Shown piece after piece: positions 1 through 7,565 of a stretch of DNA of 20,001 nucleotides. Source of the stretch: Betaproteobacteria bacterium. GTDB taxonomy: Bacteria; Pseudomonadota; Gammaproteobacteria; Burkholderiales; SG8-39. The translations under genes were made by a program, and so were the position numbers. The stretch is from contig JAABRB010000022.1 of assembly GCA_011391185.1 (NCBI GenBank), positions 1-20,001 on the forward strand, given 5' to 3'. How positions within the stretch are numbered: the stretch's first letter is position 1; each line of letters starts with the position of its first letter. The notes under the pieces are model-generated. The model worked only from the letters and a program-made list of their open reading frames with translations, made no database searches and was not told the origin of the DNA.

Positions 1-865
1 CCACCGAGAGCACGAGAAAGATCTCCTGCGTCGGCAGTGCATCGTAGATCGCACTCTTGCCGAATACGGTGAAGTAGAACCTGAGGAGGACGTAGATGGC
101 GACCTTCGTGGCGGTCCCGGCAAGAAACGCGGATACGACGGAAGGTGCGTACGCGTAGGCATTGGGCAGCCAGAAGTGCAGCGGAAACAGCGCGAGTTTC
201 AGGGAAATGCCGACTGTCACGAATGCAAGCGCCGCAAGCACGGGCCGGGCATGGCTGATATCGCCCAGCCGCCCCGCGAGGTCATGCAGGTTCAGCGTCC
301 CGGTCATCAGGTACAGCAACCCCACGCCGATCACGTAAAAAGTCGCGCCGATCGTTCCCATGATCAGGTACTGATAGGACGCGACCAGCGCCCGGCGGTC
401 GCGGCCGAGCGCGATCAGGACATAGGTGCTGAGTGACGCGATCTCCAGGAAGACGAACAGGTTGAACGCATCCCCGGTGATTGCAATGCCGAGCAGGCCG
501 GAGAGGCACAGGCAGAACATCGCGTAACCGAGGTAGTGCTGATCCTCCGGCACTTCCGCCGCGAAGCTGCGCCATGCGTAGGGACCACCAATCGTCGCGA
601 GCAGGCCGATGAGGACGAGCACGAATGCGTTGACGACGTCGACGCGATACTCGATGCCCCAGGGCGGCGCCCAGCTGCCAAGTGCATACGAAATCACTCC
701 GACTTCACGCACCTGCACGAGGAGCGCGAGCGCGATCACCAGCGATACGGCGCTCACCGCCATGGTGACGGCCCATGCGAACGCGCCGCGCCGGACCAGA
801 ACGATGACGGGCGCCGCGACGAGCGGCACCACGACCTGCAGCGCCGCGAGATGCTCCCCGATCAC
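1..865 (-). CDS. mnhD: Mrp-type cation/proton antiporter subunit D (partial, C-terminus off the window)
   Basis: This encodes a proton-translocating subunit of the inner-membrane Mrp/Mnh antiporter, related to NuoN/NuoM of complex I. Translation from a GTG at 863-865 gives an open frame of 288 codons to the left edge. It contains segments typical of the family, such as GDAFNLFVFLEIASLSTYVL and a later FPLHFWLPNAYAYAPSVVSA, including the conserved Glu of FLEI and Lys of SLKLALFPLH used in proton transfer in relatives. The sequence is a series of hydrophobic helices. The start overlaps the stop of the preceding subunit C gene as GTGA, the same coupling style as the rest of the operon. The family is about 500 residues long, so roughly 200 are missing. 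Assignment to subunit D rather than a second D-like paralogue rests on its place after mnhC. Confidence 0.9.
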   Translation of the reverse strand, partial: MIGEHLAALQVVVPLVAAPVIVLVRRGAFAWAVTMAVSAVSLVIALALLVQVREVGVISYALGSWAPPWGIEYRVDVVNAFVLVLIGLLATIGGPYAWRSFAAEVPEDQHYLGYAMFCLCLSGLLGIAITGDAFNLFVFLEIASLSTYVLIALGRDRRALVASYQYLIMGTIGATFYVIGVGLLYLMTGTLNLHDLAGRLGDISHARPVLAALAFVTVGISLKLALFPLHFWLPNAYAYAPSVVSAFLAGTATKVAIYVLLRFYFTVFGKSAIYDALPTQEIFLVLSV

Positions 866-1236
866 GCGCCGCGTTCCTTGCGCTCCGTGGCGCGGTCCTG
901 GTCGGCGATTTCGTCCTCCTCGATCGTGCCGTAGGATTCGCGCACGCGCACCGCGAGGCCGAGACCCAATGCGAGGGTCGCGACGCCCACGACGATTGCG
1001 GTGAGAATCAGCACGTGCGGCAGAGGGTTCGAGTAGATCCGGAATCCGTCGGCGATGATCGGCGCCGTGCCGCCGATCAGCTTGCCCGGCGCGATATAGA
1101 GCAGGTAGACGGAGGTCTGGAAGATCGCGAGGCCCACGAGCTTCTTGATGAGATTGCCCCGCGCGATCACGATGTACAGGCCGCCGATCATCAGGAAGAT
1201 CGTGACCCAGTAGCTGAAATGGCTGAATGCGCTCAT
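862..1236 (-). CDS. mnhC: Mrp-type cation/proton antiporter subunit C
   Basis: A 124-residue membrane protein of the NuoK/MnhC family, part of the cation/proton antiporter in the inner membrane. Three hydrophobic helices are visible: about residues 8-26, 31-50 and 74-97. The segment GLYIVIARGNLIKKLVGLAI in the first part and LPHVLILTAIVVGVATLALG in the third helix are characteristic of MnhC. The C-terminus is a charged tail (EEDEIADQDRATERKE). The ATG at 1236 overlaps the stop of mnhB (ATGA) and its own stop overlaps the GTG of mnhD, so the genes are translationally coupled. Length matches the family (about 110-130 residues). Confidence 0.93.
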   Translation of the reverse strand: MSAFSHFSYWVTIFLMIGGLYIVIARGNLIKKLVGLAIFQTSVYLLYIAPGKLIGGTAPIIADGFRIYSNPLPHVLILTAIVVGVATLALGLGLAVRVRESYGTIEEDEIADQDRATERKERGA

Positions 1237-1664
1237 TGCGGGCCGGGATCGCGGCTGCGCCCCGCGAACATGTAGAAAATCTTGAGCATCACGCCGAAGA
1301 CCGTGATCCCCACACCCATCTCGACCCAGAATATGCCGCGCTCCTGGCCGTGGGCCGGTAACGCGTCAAGGACGAAATAGTCGAGGTAATTCCCGCCCAG
1401 CAGGATCCCGACGACGCCGACGCCTACGTAGAGCAGGACGCCGGCCGCCATCAGGGTCTCCACGAACCAATCGGGAATCACCTTGCGGGCCGTCGGCAGG
1501 CCGAAGATGATCCCGTAGAGGATGATTGCCGCGGCGGCGATCACGCCCGCCTGAAACCCACCACCCGGACCGTAATCCCCGTGAAACTGCACGTAGAGCG
1601 CGAAGACCAGCATGAAGGGGATCAGCAGCTTCGCGATCACCCGCAGCACGAGGTAGTTCCTCAC
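1233..1664 (-). CDS. mnhB: Mrp-type cation/proton antiporter subunit B (MnhB domain)
   Basis: A 143-residue membrane protein of the MnhB family. The motif FHGDYGPGGGFQAGVIAAAA near residues 28-47 is the hallmark of this subunit. Four hydrophobic helices follow, ending in the conserved VEMGVGITVFGVMLKIFYMF. The start is a GTG at 1664, which overlaps the stop of the preceding gene as GTGA. The stop overlaps the ATG of mnhC. It works only as part of the multisubunit antiporter complex and forms no enzyme on its own. Length and motif order are normal. Confidence 0.94.
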   Translation of the reverse strand: MRNYLVLRVIAKLLIPFMLVFALYVQFHGDYGPGGGFQAGVIAAAAIILYGIIFGLPTARKVIPDWFVETLMAAGVLLYVGVGVVGILLGGNYLDYFVLDALPAHGQERGIFWVEMGVGITVFGVMLKIFYMFAGRSRDPGPQ

Positions 1665-2194
1665 TTCTCCTCCCCGCGCGGCTTGCGGCGCCGGCGCAGC
1701 AGCGTGATGACGCCGATTCCGGCCGTAAAGACGACCATAGACTCGCCGAGTGTGTCGTAGCCCCGGTAGCTTGCGAGCACCGCGGTGACGATATTGGGCA
1801 CGCCGGTCTCCTTCGCGCCCTCCTCGATATAGCGCTTCGCCACGTGCTGGTGGATCGGCGCGTCGGGGTCGGAGAACGCTGGCAGGCCCAGCGTCCCGTA
1901 GACGAGCATGGCGCCGATCATCGCAGCGAGCGCGAGCGGCAGCATGGGGCGGTGCATCGGCTTCGCTTCCTCACCGCCGCAGAGATACAGCGCGCCCAGC
2001 AGCAGGACGGTCGAGATCCCCGCGCCGACCGACGCCTCCGTCATGCCGACGTCCACGGCATCGAGCGCGATGAGCACGGTCGCCATGAGGAAGCTGTAGA
2101 TCCCGCTCAGCACGACCACCGCGAAAAGATTGCGTTGAACGGCGATTGACACCACGGCGAACGCCATCATCGCGAGCAGCAGGTTGACGATCAG
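1661..2194 (-). CDS. Stand-alone MrpA C-terminal module (DUF4040 + MbhE-like), non-standard start
   Basis: About 177 residues matching the C-terminal part of MrpA, encoded here as a separate gene. The first half (VQRNLFAVVVLSGIYSFLMA, then DAVDVGMTEASVGAGISTVL) is the DUF4040/MbhD-type domain. The second half (IVTAVLASYRGYDTLGESMV) is the MbhE-like segment. In fused MrpA proteins this part follows a large NuoL-like N-terminal domain, which is absent here; archaeal Mbh/Mrp operons also split it off. The start is uncertain: homology begins a few residues before the first helix, but the frame has no ATG, GTG or TTG there. A CTG at 2194 would overlap the mnhG stop as CTGA, copying the ATGA/GTGA pattern of the neighbours, so I chose it. 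The first in-frame ATG, at 2170, would cut into the first helix. Confidence 0.85.
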   Translation of the reverse strand: MIVNLLLAMMAFAVVSIAVQRNLFAVVVLSGIYSFLMATVLIALDAVDVGMTEASVGAGISTVLLLGALYLCGGEEAKPMHRPMLPLALAAMIGAMLVYGTLGLPAFSDPDAPIHQHVAKRYIEEGAKETGVPNIVTAVLASYRGYDTLGESMVVFTAGIGVITLLRRRRKPRGEEK

Positions 2195-2532
2195 CGCGTC
2201 GATGGCCCGGACTCCTCGCCTGCGTTCGGCTGTGCGAGCTGCGGCGCGACCCCGCGGTGCATTCCCGCCTTGGCGAGCGCGTGGGTCGCGGCCGGGCTGG
2301 TAAAGAAGATCAGGAAGCCGATGATCACGAGCTTCACGGTGACGAGCGAGAGCCCGGCGACGAACATCATTCCCAGCAGCAGGAATCCCGCGCCCAACGT
2401 ATCGGTCACGCTCGCCGCGTGCATCCGCGTATAGAAGTCCGGCATGCGCACGAGGCCGAGTCCGCCGACGACGCAGAAGAAGCTGCCGAGGCCCAGGAAC
2501 ACCCAGCTCAGCCATTCCGCCGCAACGCTCAT
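2191..2532 (-). CDS. mnhG: Mrp-type cation/proton antiporter subunit G
   Basis: A 113-residue membrane protein of the MnhG/PhaG family. It contains GGLGLVRMPDFYTRMHAASV near residues 23-42, the family signature, followed by TDTLGAGFLLLGMMF and a third hydrophobic helix ending in FFTSPAATHALAKA. The ATG at 2532 overlaps the stop of mnhF (ATGA); longer open frames upstream are shadows of mnhF. The stop at 2191 overlaps the proposed CTG start of the next subunit. It acts as a small structural subunit of the antiporter complex. Confidence 0.94.
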   Translation of the reverse strand: MSVAAEWLSWVFLGLGSFFCVVGGLGLVRMPDFYTRMHAASVTDTLGAGFLLLGMMFVAGLSLVTVKLVIIGFLIFFTSPAATHALAKAGMHRGVAPQLAQPNAGEESGPSTR

Positions 2533-2813
2533 CGCGTCCCCTCCTCCTCGCCGGGATCGCCCAGGTCGCCGTAGGTGAAGAACTTGAGCACCGCGATCGT
2601 TCCGACGAGATTCAGAATGCCGTAGGTGATTGCGAGATCGAGAAAGTCCGGGCGGCCGGTCAGAAATCCCAGCACCGCCAGCGCGAGCAGTGCGATGGTT
2701 CCGATCGTGTTCGCTGCCTGAGCGCGGTCGAACACCGTCGGGCCCAGGATCGCCCGCGCGAGCGCAAGCGCGAGCGTCACGAGGAGCGCAATCATGGCGA
2801 CGGAGAACATCAT
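2529..2813 (-). CDS. mnhF: Mrp-type cation/proton antiporter subunit F
   Basis: A 94-residue membrane protein of the MnhF/PhaF family. The segment ARAILGPTVFDRAQAANTIG (about residues 19-38) is the family signature, between the first and second of three hydrophobic helices. The third helix contains DLAITYGILNLVGTIAVLKF. The tail is acidic (GDLGDPGEEEGTR). The ATG at 2813 overlaps the stop of mnhE; a second ATG codon follows immediately. MnhF proteins have been linked to bile salt or cation efflux in some bacteria, but here the operon points to its role as part of the complete antiporter. Confidence 0.93.
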   Translation of the reverse strand: MMFSVAMIALLVTLALALARAILGPTVFDRAQAANTIGTIALLALAVLGFLTGRPDFLDLAITYGILNLVGTIAVLKFFTYGDLGDPGEEEGTR

Positions 2814-3286
2814 TCCCCGCCCTCGAATCGGGAGACACGCCGGTCCATCTCCCCGTCACGGATGCCGTCCGCACCCGCCTCGCTCACCGCGTGCACCAGA
2901 AACTCGCCGCGGCCGACCTCGATCGAGATCGTTCCCGGAGTGAGGGTGATCGAGTTTGCGTGCGTCGCCAGTCCGACATCGCTTTTCTGCGTGGGCTTGA
3001 ACCTGACCAGCGCGGGCGACACCGGCAGCCGTGGATGGAGAATGATCCGGGTGACATCCCATCCGGACTTGACGATCTCGCGGACGAGCCACGGCCAGTA
3101 ACTGAACAGCGCACGCAGGCCGAGATGGACCGGATGCCCCTCGCGGTCGATCACGTCCATGCGACGCGCCAGCCACACCACTCCGAGCGCGGTGAGGAGG
3201 CCCATGGTGATCAGGAAGGGCGTGTAAAAGCCCGACAGAACCAGCCAGAAGCCGAACAGGAACAGTACCGAACTCGCGAGCCGCAA
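2810..3286 (-). CDS. mnhE: Mrp-type cation/proton antiporter subunit E
   Basis: A 158-residue subunit of the antiporter, and the first gene of the operon. Two N-terminal hydrophobic helices (about residues 5-40) lead into the conserved soluble part, with YWPWLVREIVKSGWDVTRII and NSITLTPGTISIEVG, both typical of MnhE. The start is a TTG at 3286, supported by a purine-rich ribosome binding site (GGGGGAGGG, about 3293-3301) and by good alignment of the first helix with family members. The 3' end overlaps mnhF. The C-terminal 20 residues are charged and variable. A promoter must lie between here and the divergent glgC, but no convincing sigma-70 boxes could be picked out. Confidence 0.93.
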   Translation of the reverse strand: MRLASSVLFLFGFWLVLSGFYTPFLITMGLLTALGVVWLARRMDVIDREGHPVHLGLRALFSYWPWLVREIVKSGWDVTRIILHPRLPVSPALVRFKPTQKSDVGLATHANSITLTPGTISIEVGRGEFLVHAVSEAGADGIRDGEMDRRVSRFEGGE

Positions 3287-4136
3287 GCGCTGCCCTCCCC
3301 CTATGTATCCTCTTTACCCGGTGTACCCGATTCTTCGCGGACCCGATTCATCGCGAACTTCGGCATCCCCGCTGCGCGCACGCCACGCGCGCGGACAGCC
3401 GGCCGGAATTCTATCGGCTGCACCCCGGCCGAACAAGCGCGGCGCAGCACGTCACTGTACCGCGCCGGGCAGGCCGCGCACGTTGAACGCCGGCGCGGCG
3501 CCCTCTTTCGGCTGGCCCGCGCGCACGGTGACGTGCGGATAGGGAATCTCGATTCCGCGCGCGTCGAACGCCGCTTTGAGTCTTTGCAGGAATTCTCGTC
3601 GCACGCCCCACTACTCAAGCGGCTTCACCTTGAACCGGCAGCGGATGACCACCGCCGATTCGGCCCACTGGTCGACGCCCGCGATATCGAGGTCCTCGAG
3701 AATGCGTGGGCCGAGCGCGCCATGTCTTCATGCGGCACGACACGCAAAGCGAACACCCGGTTTGTCCCGCGGCAGCGACGGCGGAGTTTCTCCGCCAGAC
3801 ACCCGCACGGCGAATCCATCTCGTGCGCAGCGCAATCGTCCGCGGCGAAGTCGCGCGCGGCCGCTGTGTTAGAATGAGCGTTGAATATAGCTCAAACGCG
3901 GGCCAGTTCAGCACTGCCACTGCGTTCCGGCCGATTTGCGGCCGCGTTTCAGTCGCGTGGCAGCCGCGTTTCAAAAATTCGTGCACCTTCACCCTTGGGC
4001 GGCGTTCGGCCGGATCCCTCAGCAACGTGCATGACTGCATGCCCGCCACAGCGCGGGGCAGTCCGCCGGCCGCCATACCGGTGCTGAACCTCCCGCGTCG
4101 GCGGGACGCGAGACCAGCGAACATTGGAGATTCCGA
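3287..4136. other. Divergent intergenic region between mnhE and glgC
   Basis: About 850 bases with no intact gene, between two divergently read operons. The part from 3452 to about 3730 is the decayed 3' end of a mscS-like gene (listed separately). The part from about 3741 to 4136 shows no recognisable coding homology in any frame. A short AT-richer patch at 3868-3892 contains TAGAAT (3870-3875), which resembles a -10 box, but no matching -35 box lies at the right distance, so it is not called as a promoter. Operon promoters for both mnhE and glgC are expected here. Confidence 0.6.
3452..3730 (-). pseudogene. Remnant of the C-terminal domain of a MscS-type mechanosensitive channel
   Basis: Read on the minus strand, the bases translate as GPRILEDLDIAGVDQWAESA, then VVIRCRFKVKPLE, an in-frame TAG at 3611-3613, then WGVRREFLQRLKAAFDARGI and EIPYPHVTV. 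This is the cytoplasmic alpha/beta domain at the end of MscS proteins, where the stop replaces the Gln expected before Trp (CAG to TAG). The frame ends normally at a TGA at 3452-3454 after a short Gly/Ala/Pro tail. Upstream of about 3715 the frame is lost and no membrane or beta domain can be found, so at least three quarters of the gene is missing. It lies directly upstream of mnhE in the same orientation and may once have been part of an osmotic-stress set. The family match is clear although the fragment is only about 85 codons. Confidence 0.8.
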
Positions 4137-5444
4137 ATGATCGAACAACCGGAAGTGCTCGCCATGGTGCTCGCCATGGTGCTCGCCGGAGGCGAAGGCT
4201 CCCGGCTGCAGCCGCTCACCGCCGGGCGCTCGAAGCCCGCGGTGCCCTTCGCAGGCGGCACGCGGATCGTGGATTACGTGCTGAGCAACCTGATCAATTC
4301 GCGCATGTACGCGATCTATCTGCTTGTGCAGTACAAGTCGCAGTCGCTCATCGAGCATGTGCACCGGTCCTGGGCGCTGTCGCCGGTGATTCCCGGGCAC
4401 TTCATCACCATCGTGCCCCCGCAGATGCGCGAGGGCCCCGAATGGTTTCAGGGCACGGCGGATGCGATCGACCAGAACCTGAATCTCATCGAGCAGCACA
4501 AGCCCGACGTGGTCGCAGTCTTCGGCGCGGACCATGTGTACCGGATGGACATCGGCCAGATGCTCGCTTTTCATCGTGAGCGACGCGCCGACGTGACCGT
4601 TGCGGCATTGCCCGTACCGGTCGCGCAGGCGAGCGCATTCGGGATCATCGACACGCGGAAAGACGGCCGCATAAAGGACTCCCTCGAGAAGCCAGAACAT
4701 CCGCCGGAAATGCCCGGCCGACCCGGCTACGCTTACGCATTGATGGGGAACTATCTGTTCGAGACGCAGATGCTCAAGACCGCGCTCGAAGCGGCCCGTG
4801 AGCTGGGCGAGACGGACTTCGGCCGCCACGTTCTGCCTCGGCTGGTCACCACGAACAGGCTCTATGCTTATGATTTCAATATGAACTCCGTTCCAGGCGT
4901 CAATGCCTACGACGAGCCGGGCTACTGGCGCGATGTGGGCAGCTTCGACGCGTACTTCGCGGCGCACCAGGACCTGCTCGGCGCCGAGCCGCGGTTCGAT
5001 GCGCTCAACCCGCATTGGCCGATCCAGTCCGGAAGCTATATCGGCCCCGTTGCGCGCATCATCGGCGGAACGATCGAGAACTCGATGATCGCTTCCGGAT
5101 GCCGCATCGAGGGCGCACTGGTGCGCAATTCCGTACTGCGCTGCGGGGCCCGGATCGATCCCGGCGCGGAGGTCGAGGATTGCGTGATCATGGATGATGT
5201 CCACGTGAAGCGTGGCGCGAAGCTGCGGGGCGTCATCGTTGACCGTTACAACTCGATCGAGGCAGGCGAGCGGATCGGTCACGACGCCGCGGCCGACGCG
5301 CGCCGTTACACGGTCTCCCCAGGCGGCATCGTCGTGGTGCCGCGCGCGCAGTCGGGCGGCGTGCCTTTCTCGCCGGTGTTCGCGCCGCGCGCCGCCGATC
5401 CGATTCGCGCCGCTGAAATAGCCGCAAAGGAAATCGCGCGATGA
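4137..5444 (+). CDS. glgC: Glucose-1-phosphate adenylyltransferase
   Basis: Makes ADP-glucose from glucose-1-phosphate and ATP, the first committed step of bacterial glycogen synthesis. The 435-residue length is normal. The N-terminal nucleotidyltransferase domain (about residues 10-280) shows [52 protein letters not shown] and later [19 protein letters not shown]. The C-terminal left-handed beta-helix (about residues 300-400) contains the hexapeptide-like [20 protein letters not shown]. The ATG at 4137 has a GGAG 7-10 bases upstream. The N-terminus carries a 12-base tandem duplication, giving LAMV twice before the nucleotide loop. The stop overlaps the glgB start (ATGA). No glgA is visible in the window. 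The family is usually allosterically controlled by glycolytic metabolites, but nothing in the sequence alone sets which. Confidence 0.97.
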   Translation: MIEQPEVLAMVLAMVLAGGEGSRLQPLTAGRSKPAVPFAGGTRIVDYVLSNLINSRMYAIYLLVQYKSQSLIEHVHRSWALSPVIPGHFITIVPPQMREGPEWFQGTADAIDQNLNLIEQHKPDVVAVFGADHVYRMDIGQMLAFHRERRADVTVAALPVPVAQASAFGIIDTRKDGRIKDSLEKPEHPPEMPGRPGYAYALMGNYLFETQMLKTALEAARELGETDFGRHVLPRLVTTNRLYAYDFNMNSVPGVNAYDEPGYWRDVGSFDAYFAAHQDLLGAEPRFDALNPHWPIQSGSYIGPVARIIGGTIENSMIASGCRIEGALVRNSVLRCGARIDPGAEVEDCVIMDDVHVKRGAKLRGVIVDRYNSIEAGERIGHDAAADARRYTVSPGGIVVVPRAQSGGVPFSPVFAPRAADPIRAAEIAAKEIAR

Positions 5445-7414
5445 CTGCGAAGACCACGAAAGAAACGCTCATCCAGGACCGGCGCGGTGCGGAAACCGAC
5501 CCGCCCGGGCGACAGGAGACGCCCGTGCTGACGGACCATGACATCTATCTTTTCAAGGAAGGCCGCCACGGTCGCCTGCACGACAAGATGGGCTGCCACC
5601 TGACGGTCCGGGACAAGGTCGCCGGCGCGAACTTCGCGATCTGGGCGCCGAACGCGCGCAGCGTCGCGGTGATGGGGGAATTCAACGGCTGGAACTCGCG
5701 TGCCCATCCGCTCGCCGCGCGCCAGGACGGCTCCGGGATCTGGGAAGGTTTCGTGCCTGGCGTCGCGCGCGGGCAGTCCTACAAGTACCGCGTCGCCTCC
5801 AACCTCGGCGGCTACGAGGTCGACAAGGCCGATCCGTTCGGCTACTACGCCGAAGTCCCGCCGTCCACGGCCTCGCGCGCCTGGACGCTCGAGTACGAAT
5901 GGCAGGACACCGAGTGGATGGCGAACCGGCGCGCGCGCAACGCGCTCGATGCGCCGATGTCGATCTACGAAGTCCATCTCGGATCGTGGCGGCGTGGCGA
6001 CGGCGAGCGTTTCCTCACCTACCGGGAGCTGGCCGACCAGCTGACCGACTACGTCCGGGAGATGGGATTCACGCACGTGGAGCTGCTCCCGATCACGGAG
6101 CACCCGTTCTACGGCTCCTGGGGATACCAGACGACCGGTTTCTTCGCCGCCACGGCGCGCTACGGCGCACCCCAGGACCTCATGTACCTCATCGACCGGC
6201 TGCACCAGAACGGGATCGGCGTGATCCTCGACTGGGTGCCGTCGCACTTCCCGAGCGACGCGCACGGTCTCGCCTTTTTCGATGGCACGAATCTCTTCGA
6301 GCATGCCGATCCGAAGCAGGGCTTCCACCCCGAGTGGAACAGCTCCCTCTTCAACTATGGCCGCCACGAAGTGCGCGCCTTCCTGATCTCGAATGCGCTC
6401 TTCTGGCTCGACAAGTATCACCTGGACGGTCTGCGGGTCGACGCCGTGGCTTCGATGCTCTACCTCGACTACGGTCGCAAAGCTGGCGAGTGGGTGCCCA
6501 ACCCATACGGTGGCAGGGAGAACCTCGACGCGGTCCGGTTCCTGCGCGACCTGAACGAGGCAGTCTACCGCGACCACCCCGACGTGCAGACCATCGCCGA
6601 GGAATCGACCGCATGGCCGATGGTCTCGCGGCCGGTCTACCTGGGTGGCCTGGGATTCGGCCTGAAATGGAACATGGGCTGGATGCACGACAGCCTGAAA
6701 TACCTGAGCGAGGATCCGATATACCGCAAGTATCACCACGACCGGCTGACATTCTCGATCTGGTACGCCTTTGCCGAGAACTTCGTGCTGCCGCTCTCGC
6801 ACGACGAGGTCGTGCACGGCAAGGGCTCGTTGATCGGCAAGATGCCGGGCGATACGTGGCGCAAGTTCGCGAATCTTCGATCGCTCTACGGCTACATGTG
6901 GGGCCATCCGGGGAAGAAGCTCCTCTTCATGGGCTGCGAGTTCGGACAGCGCCGCGAATGGGCCCACGACGACTCACTCGAGTGGGACGTCCTCCAGTAC
7001 CCGGAGCACTCCGGGTTGCGCAACTGGGTCGGCGACCTGAACCGCGTGTACCGCACGGAGCGCGCGCTGCACGAGGTGGATTTCGACCCGGCCGGATTCG
7101 AGTGGATCGACTGCCACGATGCCGCGGCGAGCGTGATCGCGTTCCTGCGCAAATCGCACCAGGGCGAGACGGTGGTCGTCGCCTGCAACTTCACCCCGCT
7201 GCCTCGGGAAAATTACGTGCTCGGCATGCCCGGCGGCGGATTCTGGCGGGAGCTCCTGAACAGCGATGCGTCGCTCTACGGCGGCAGCGGGACCGGCAAC
7301 TATGGCGGCGTCGAGGCGGCACCGGTCCCGGCGCACGGGCGGATGCATTCGATCACGATCACGCTCCCGCCGCTCGGAGTCATGTTCCTGAAGCGGGAGG
7401 GCGGGAATGCCTGA
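5441..7414 (+). CDS. glgB: 1,4-alpha-glucan branching enzyme (GH13)
   Basis: Introduces alpha-1,6 branches into glycogen. The protein has 657 residues, shorter than the E. coli type (about 730), because the extra N-terminal N1 domain is missing. A CBM48 domain covers about residues 55-150 ([28 protein letters not shown]). The GH13 catalytic barrel follows: [20 protein letters not shown]; the nucleophile Asp334 in [18 protein letters not shown]; the acid/base Glu387 in TIAEEST; and Asp455 in [11 protein letters not shown]. The C-terminal beta domain ends in [14 protein letters not shown]. The ATG at 5441 overlaps the glgC stop. An internal GTG at 5524 would remove only a poorly conserved leader and is an alternative start. 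Confidence 0.97.
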   Translation: MTAKTTKETLIQDRRGAETDPPGRQETPVLTDHDIYLFKEGRHGRLHDKMGCHLTVRDKVAGANFAIWAPNARSVAVMGEFNGWNSRAHPLAARQDGSGIWEGFVPGVARGQSYKYRVASNLGGYEVDKADPFGYYAEVPPSTASRAWTLEYEWQDTEWMANRRARNALDAPMSIYEVHLGSWRRGDGERFLTYRELADQLTDYVREMGFTHVELLPITEHPFYGSWGYQTTGFFAATARYGAPQDLMYLIDRLHQNGIGVILDWVPSHFPSDAHGLAFFDGTNLFEHADPKQGFHPEWNSSLFNYGRHEVRAFLISNALFWLDKYHLDGLRVDAVASMLYLDYGRKAGEWVPNPYGGRENLDAVRFLRDLNEAVYRDHPDVQTIAEESTAWPMVSRPVYLGGLGFGLKWNMGWMHDSLKYLSEDPIYRKYHHDRLTFSIWYAFAENFVLPLSHDEVVHGKGSLIGKMPGDTWRKFANLRSLYGYMWGHPGKKLLFMGCEFGQRREWAHDDSLEWDVLQYPEHSGLRNWVGDLNRVYRTERALHEVDFDPAGFEWIDCHDAAASVIAFLRKSHQGETVVVACNFTPLPRENYVLGMPGGGFWRELLNSDASLYGGSGTGNYGGVEAAPVPAHGRMHSITITLPPLGVMFLKREGGNA

Positions 7415-7565
7415 GACGCGAAAGTCAGCGCGCACGCAGGAAAGCGCGGTCGACATTCCGCCAGAAGAGGTGGCGTACGTCTCCGACCCGCCCCCGGAAG
7501 GCGATCTTGCGCGGCGGGTGCTGGCCGGCCATTCGGTCATCGTCACGCTGGAGACGGCCGCATGA
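7407..7565 (+). CDS. Small unrecognised protein (52 residues) between glgB and malQ
   Basis: A short frame starting at an ATG that overlaps the glgB end by 8 bases and stopping at a TGA that overlaps the malQ start (ATGA, 7562-7565). A strong ribosome binding site, GGGAGG, lies at 7395-7400, six bases before the ATG. This exact fit between two coupled genes is good evidence that it is translated. The product is 52 residues, soluble, with a basic N-terminus (ETRKSARTQ), a Pro/Glu-rich middle ([16 protein letters not shown]) and a C-terminus [16 protein letters not shown] do not recognise a family. The C-terminal part loosely recalls the last beta-strands of the C-terminal domain in GlgX or isoamylase-type GH13 enzymes (L-x-GHS-x-x-V), so it could be the tail of a deleted debranching enzyme gene; that is inference only. 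Confidence 0.6.
   Translation: MPETRKSARTQESAVDIPPEEVAYVSDPPPEGDLARRVLAGHSVIVTLETAA

Noticed and set aside
3868..3892. AT-rich patch with a TAGAAT resembling a -10 box upstream of glgC
   Set aside because: No acceptable -35 box at 16-18 bases, and it is about 260 bases from the glgC start, so a promoter call is not supported.
3615..5282. Minus-strand open frame of 555 codons opposite glgC
   Set aside because: It lies antisense to a clear glgC and its sequence is low-complexity, Arg/His/Asp-rich, as expected of GC-rich shadow frames. Its left end crosses the mscS relic in another frame.
5306..6967. Minus-strand open frame of 553 codons opposite glgB
   Set aside because: Antisense shadow of a strongly conserved glgB; no domain is recognisable.
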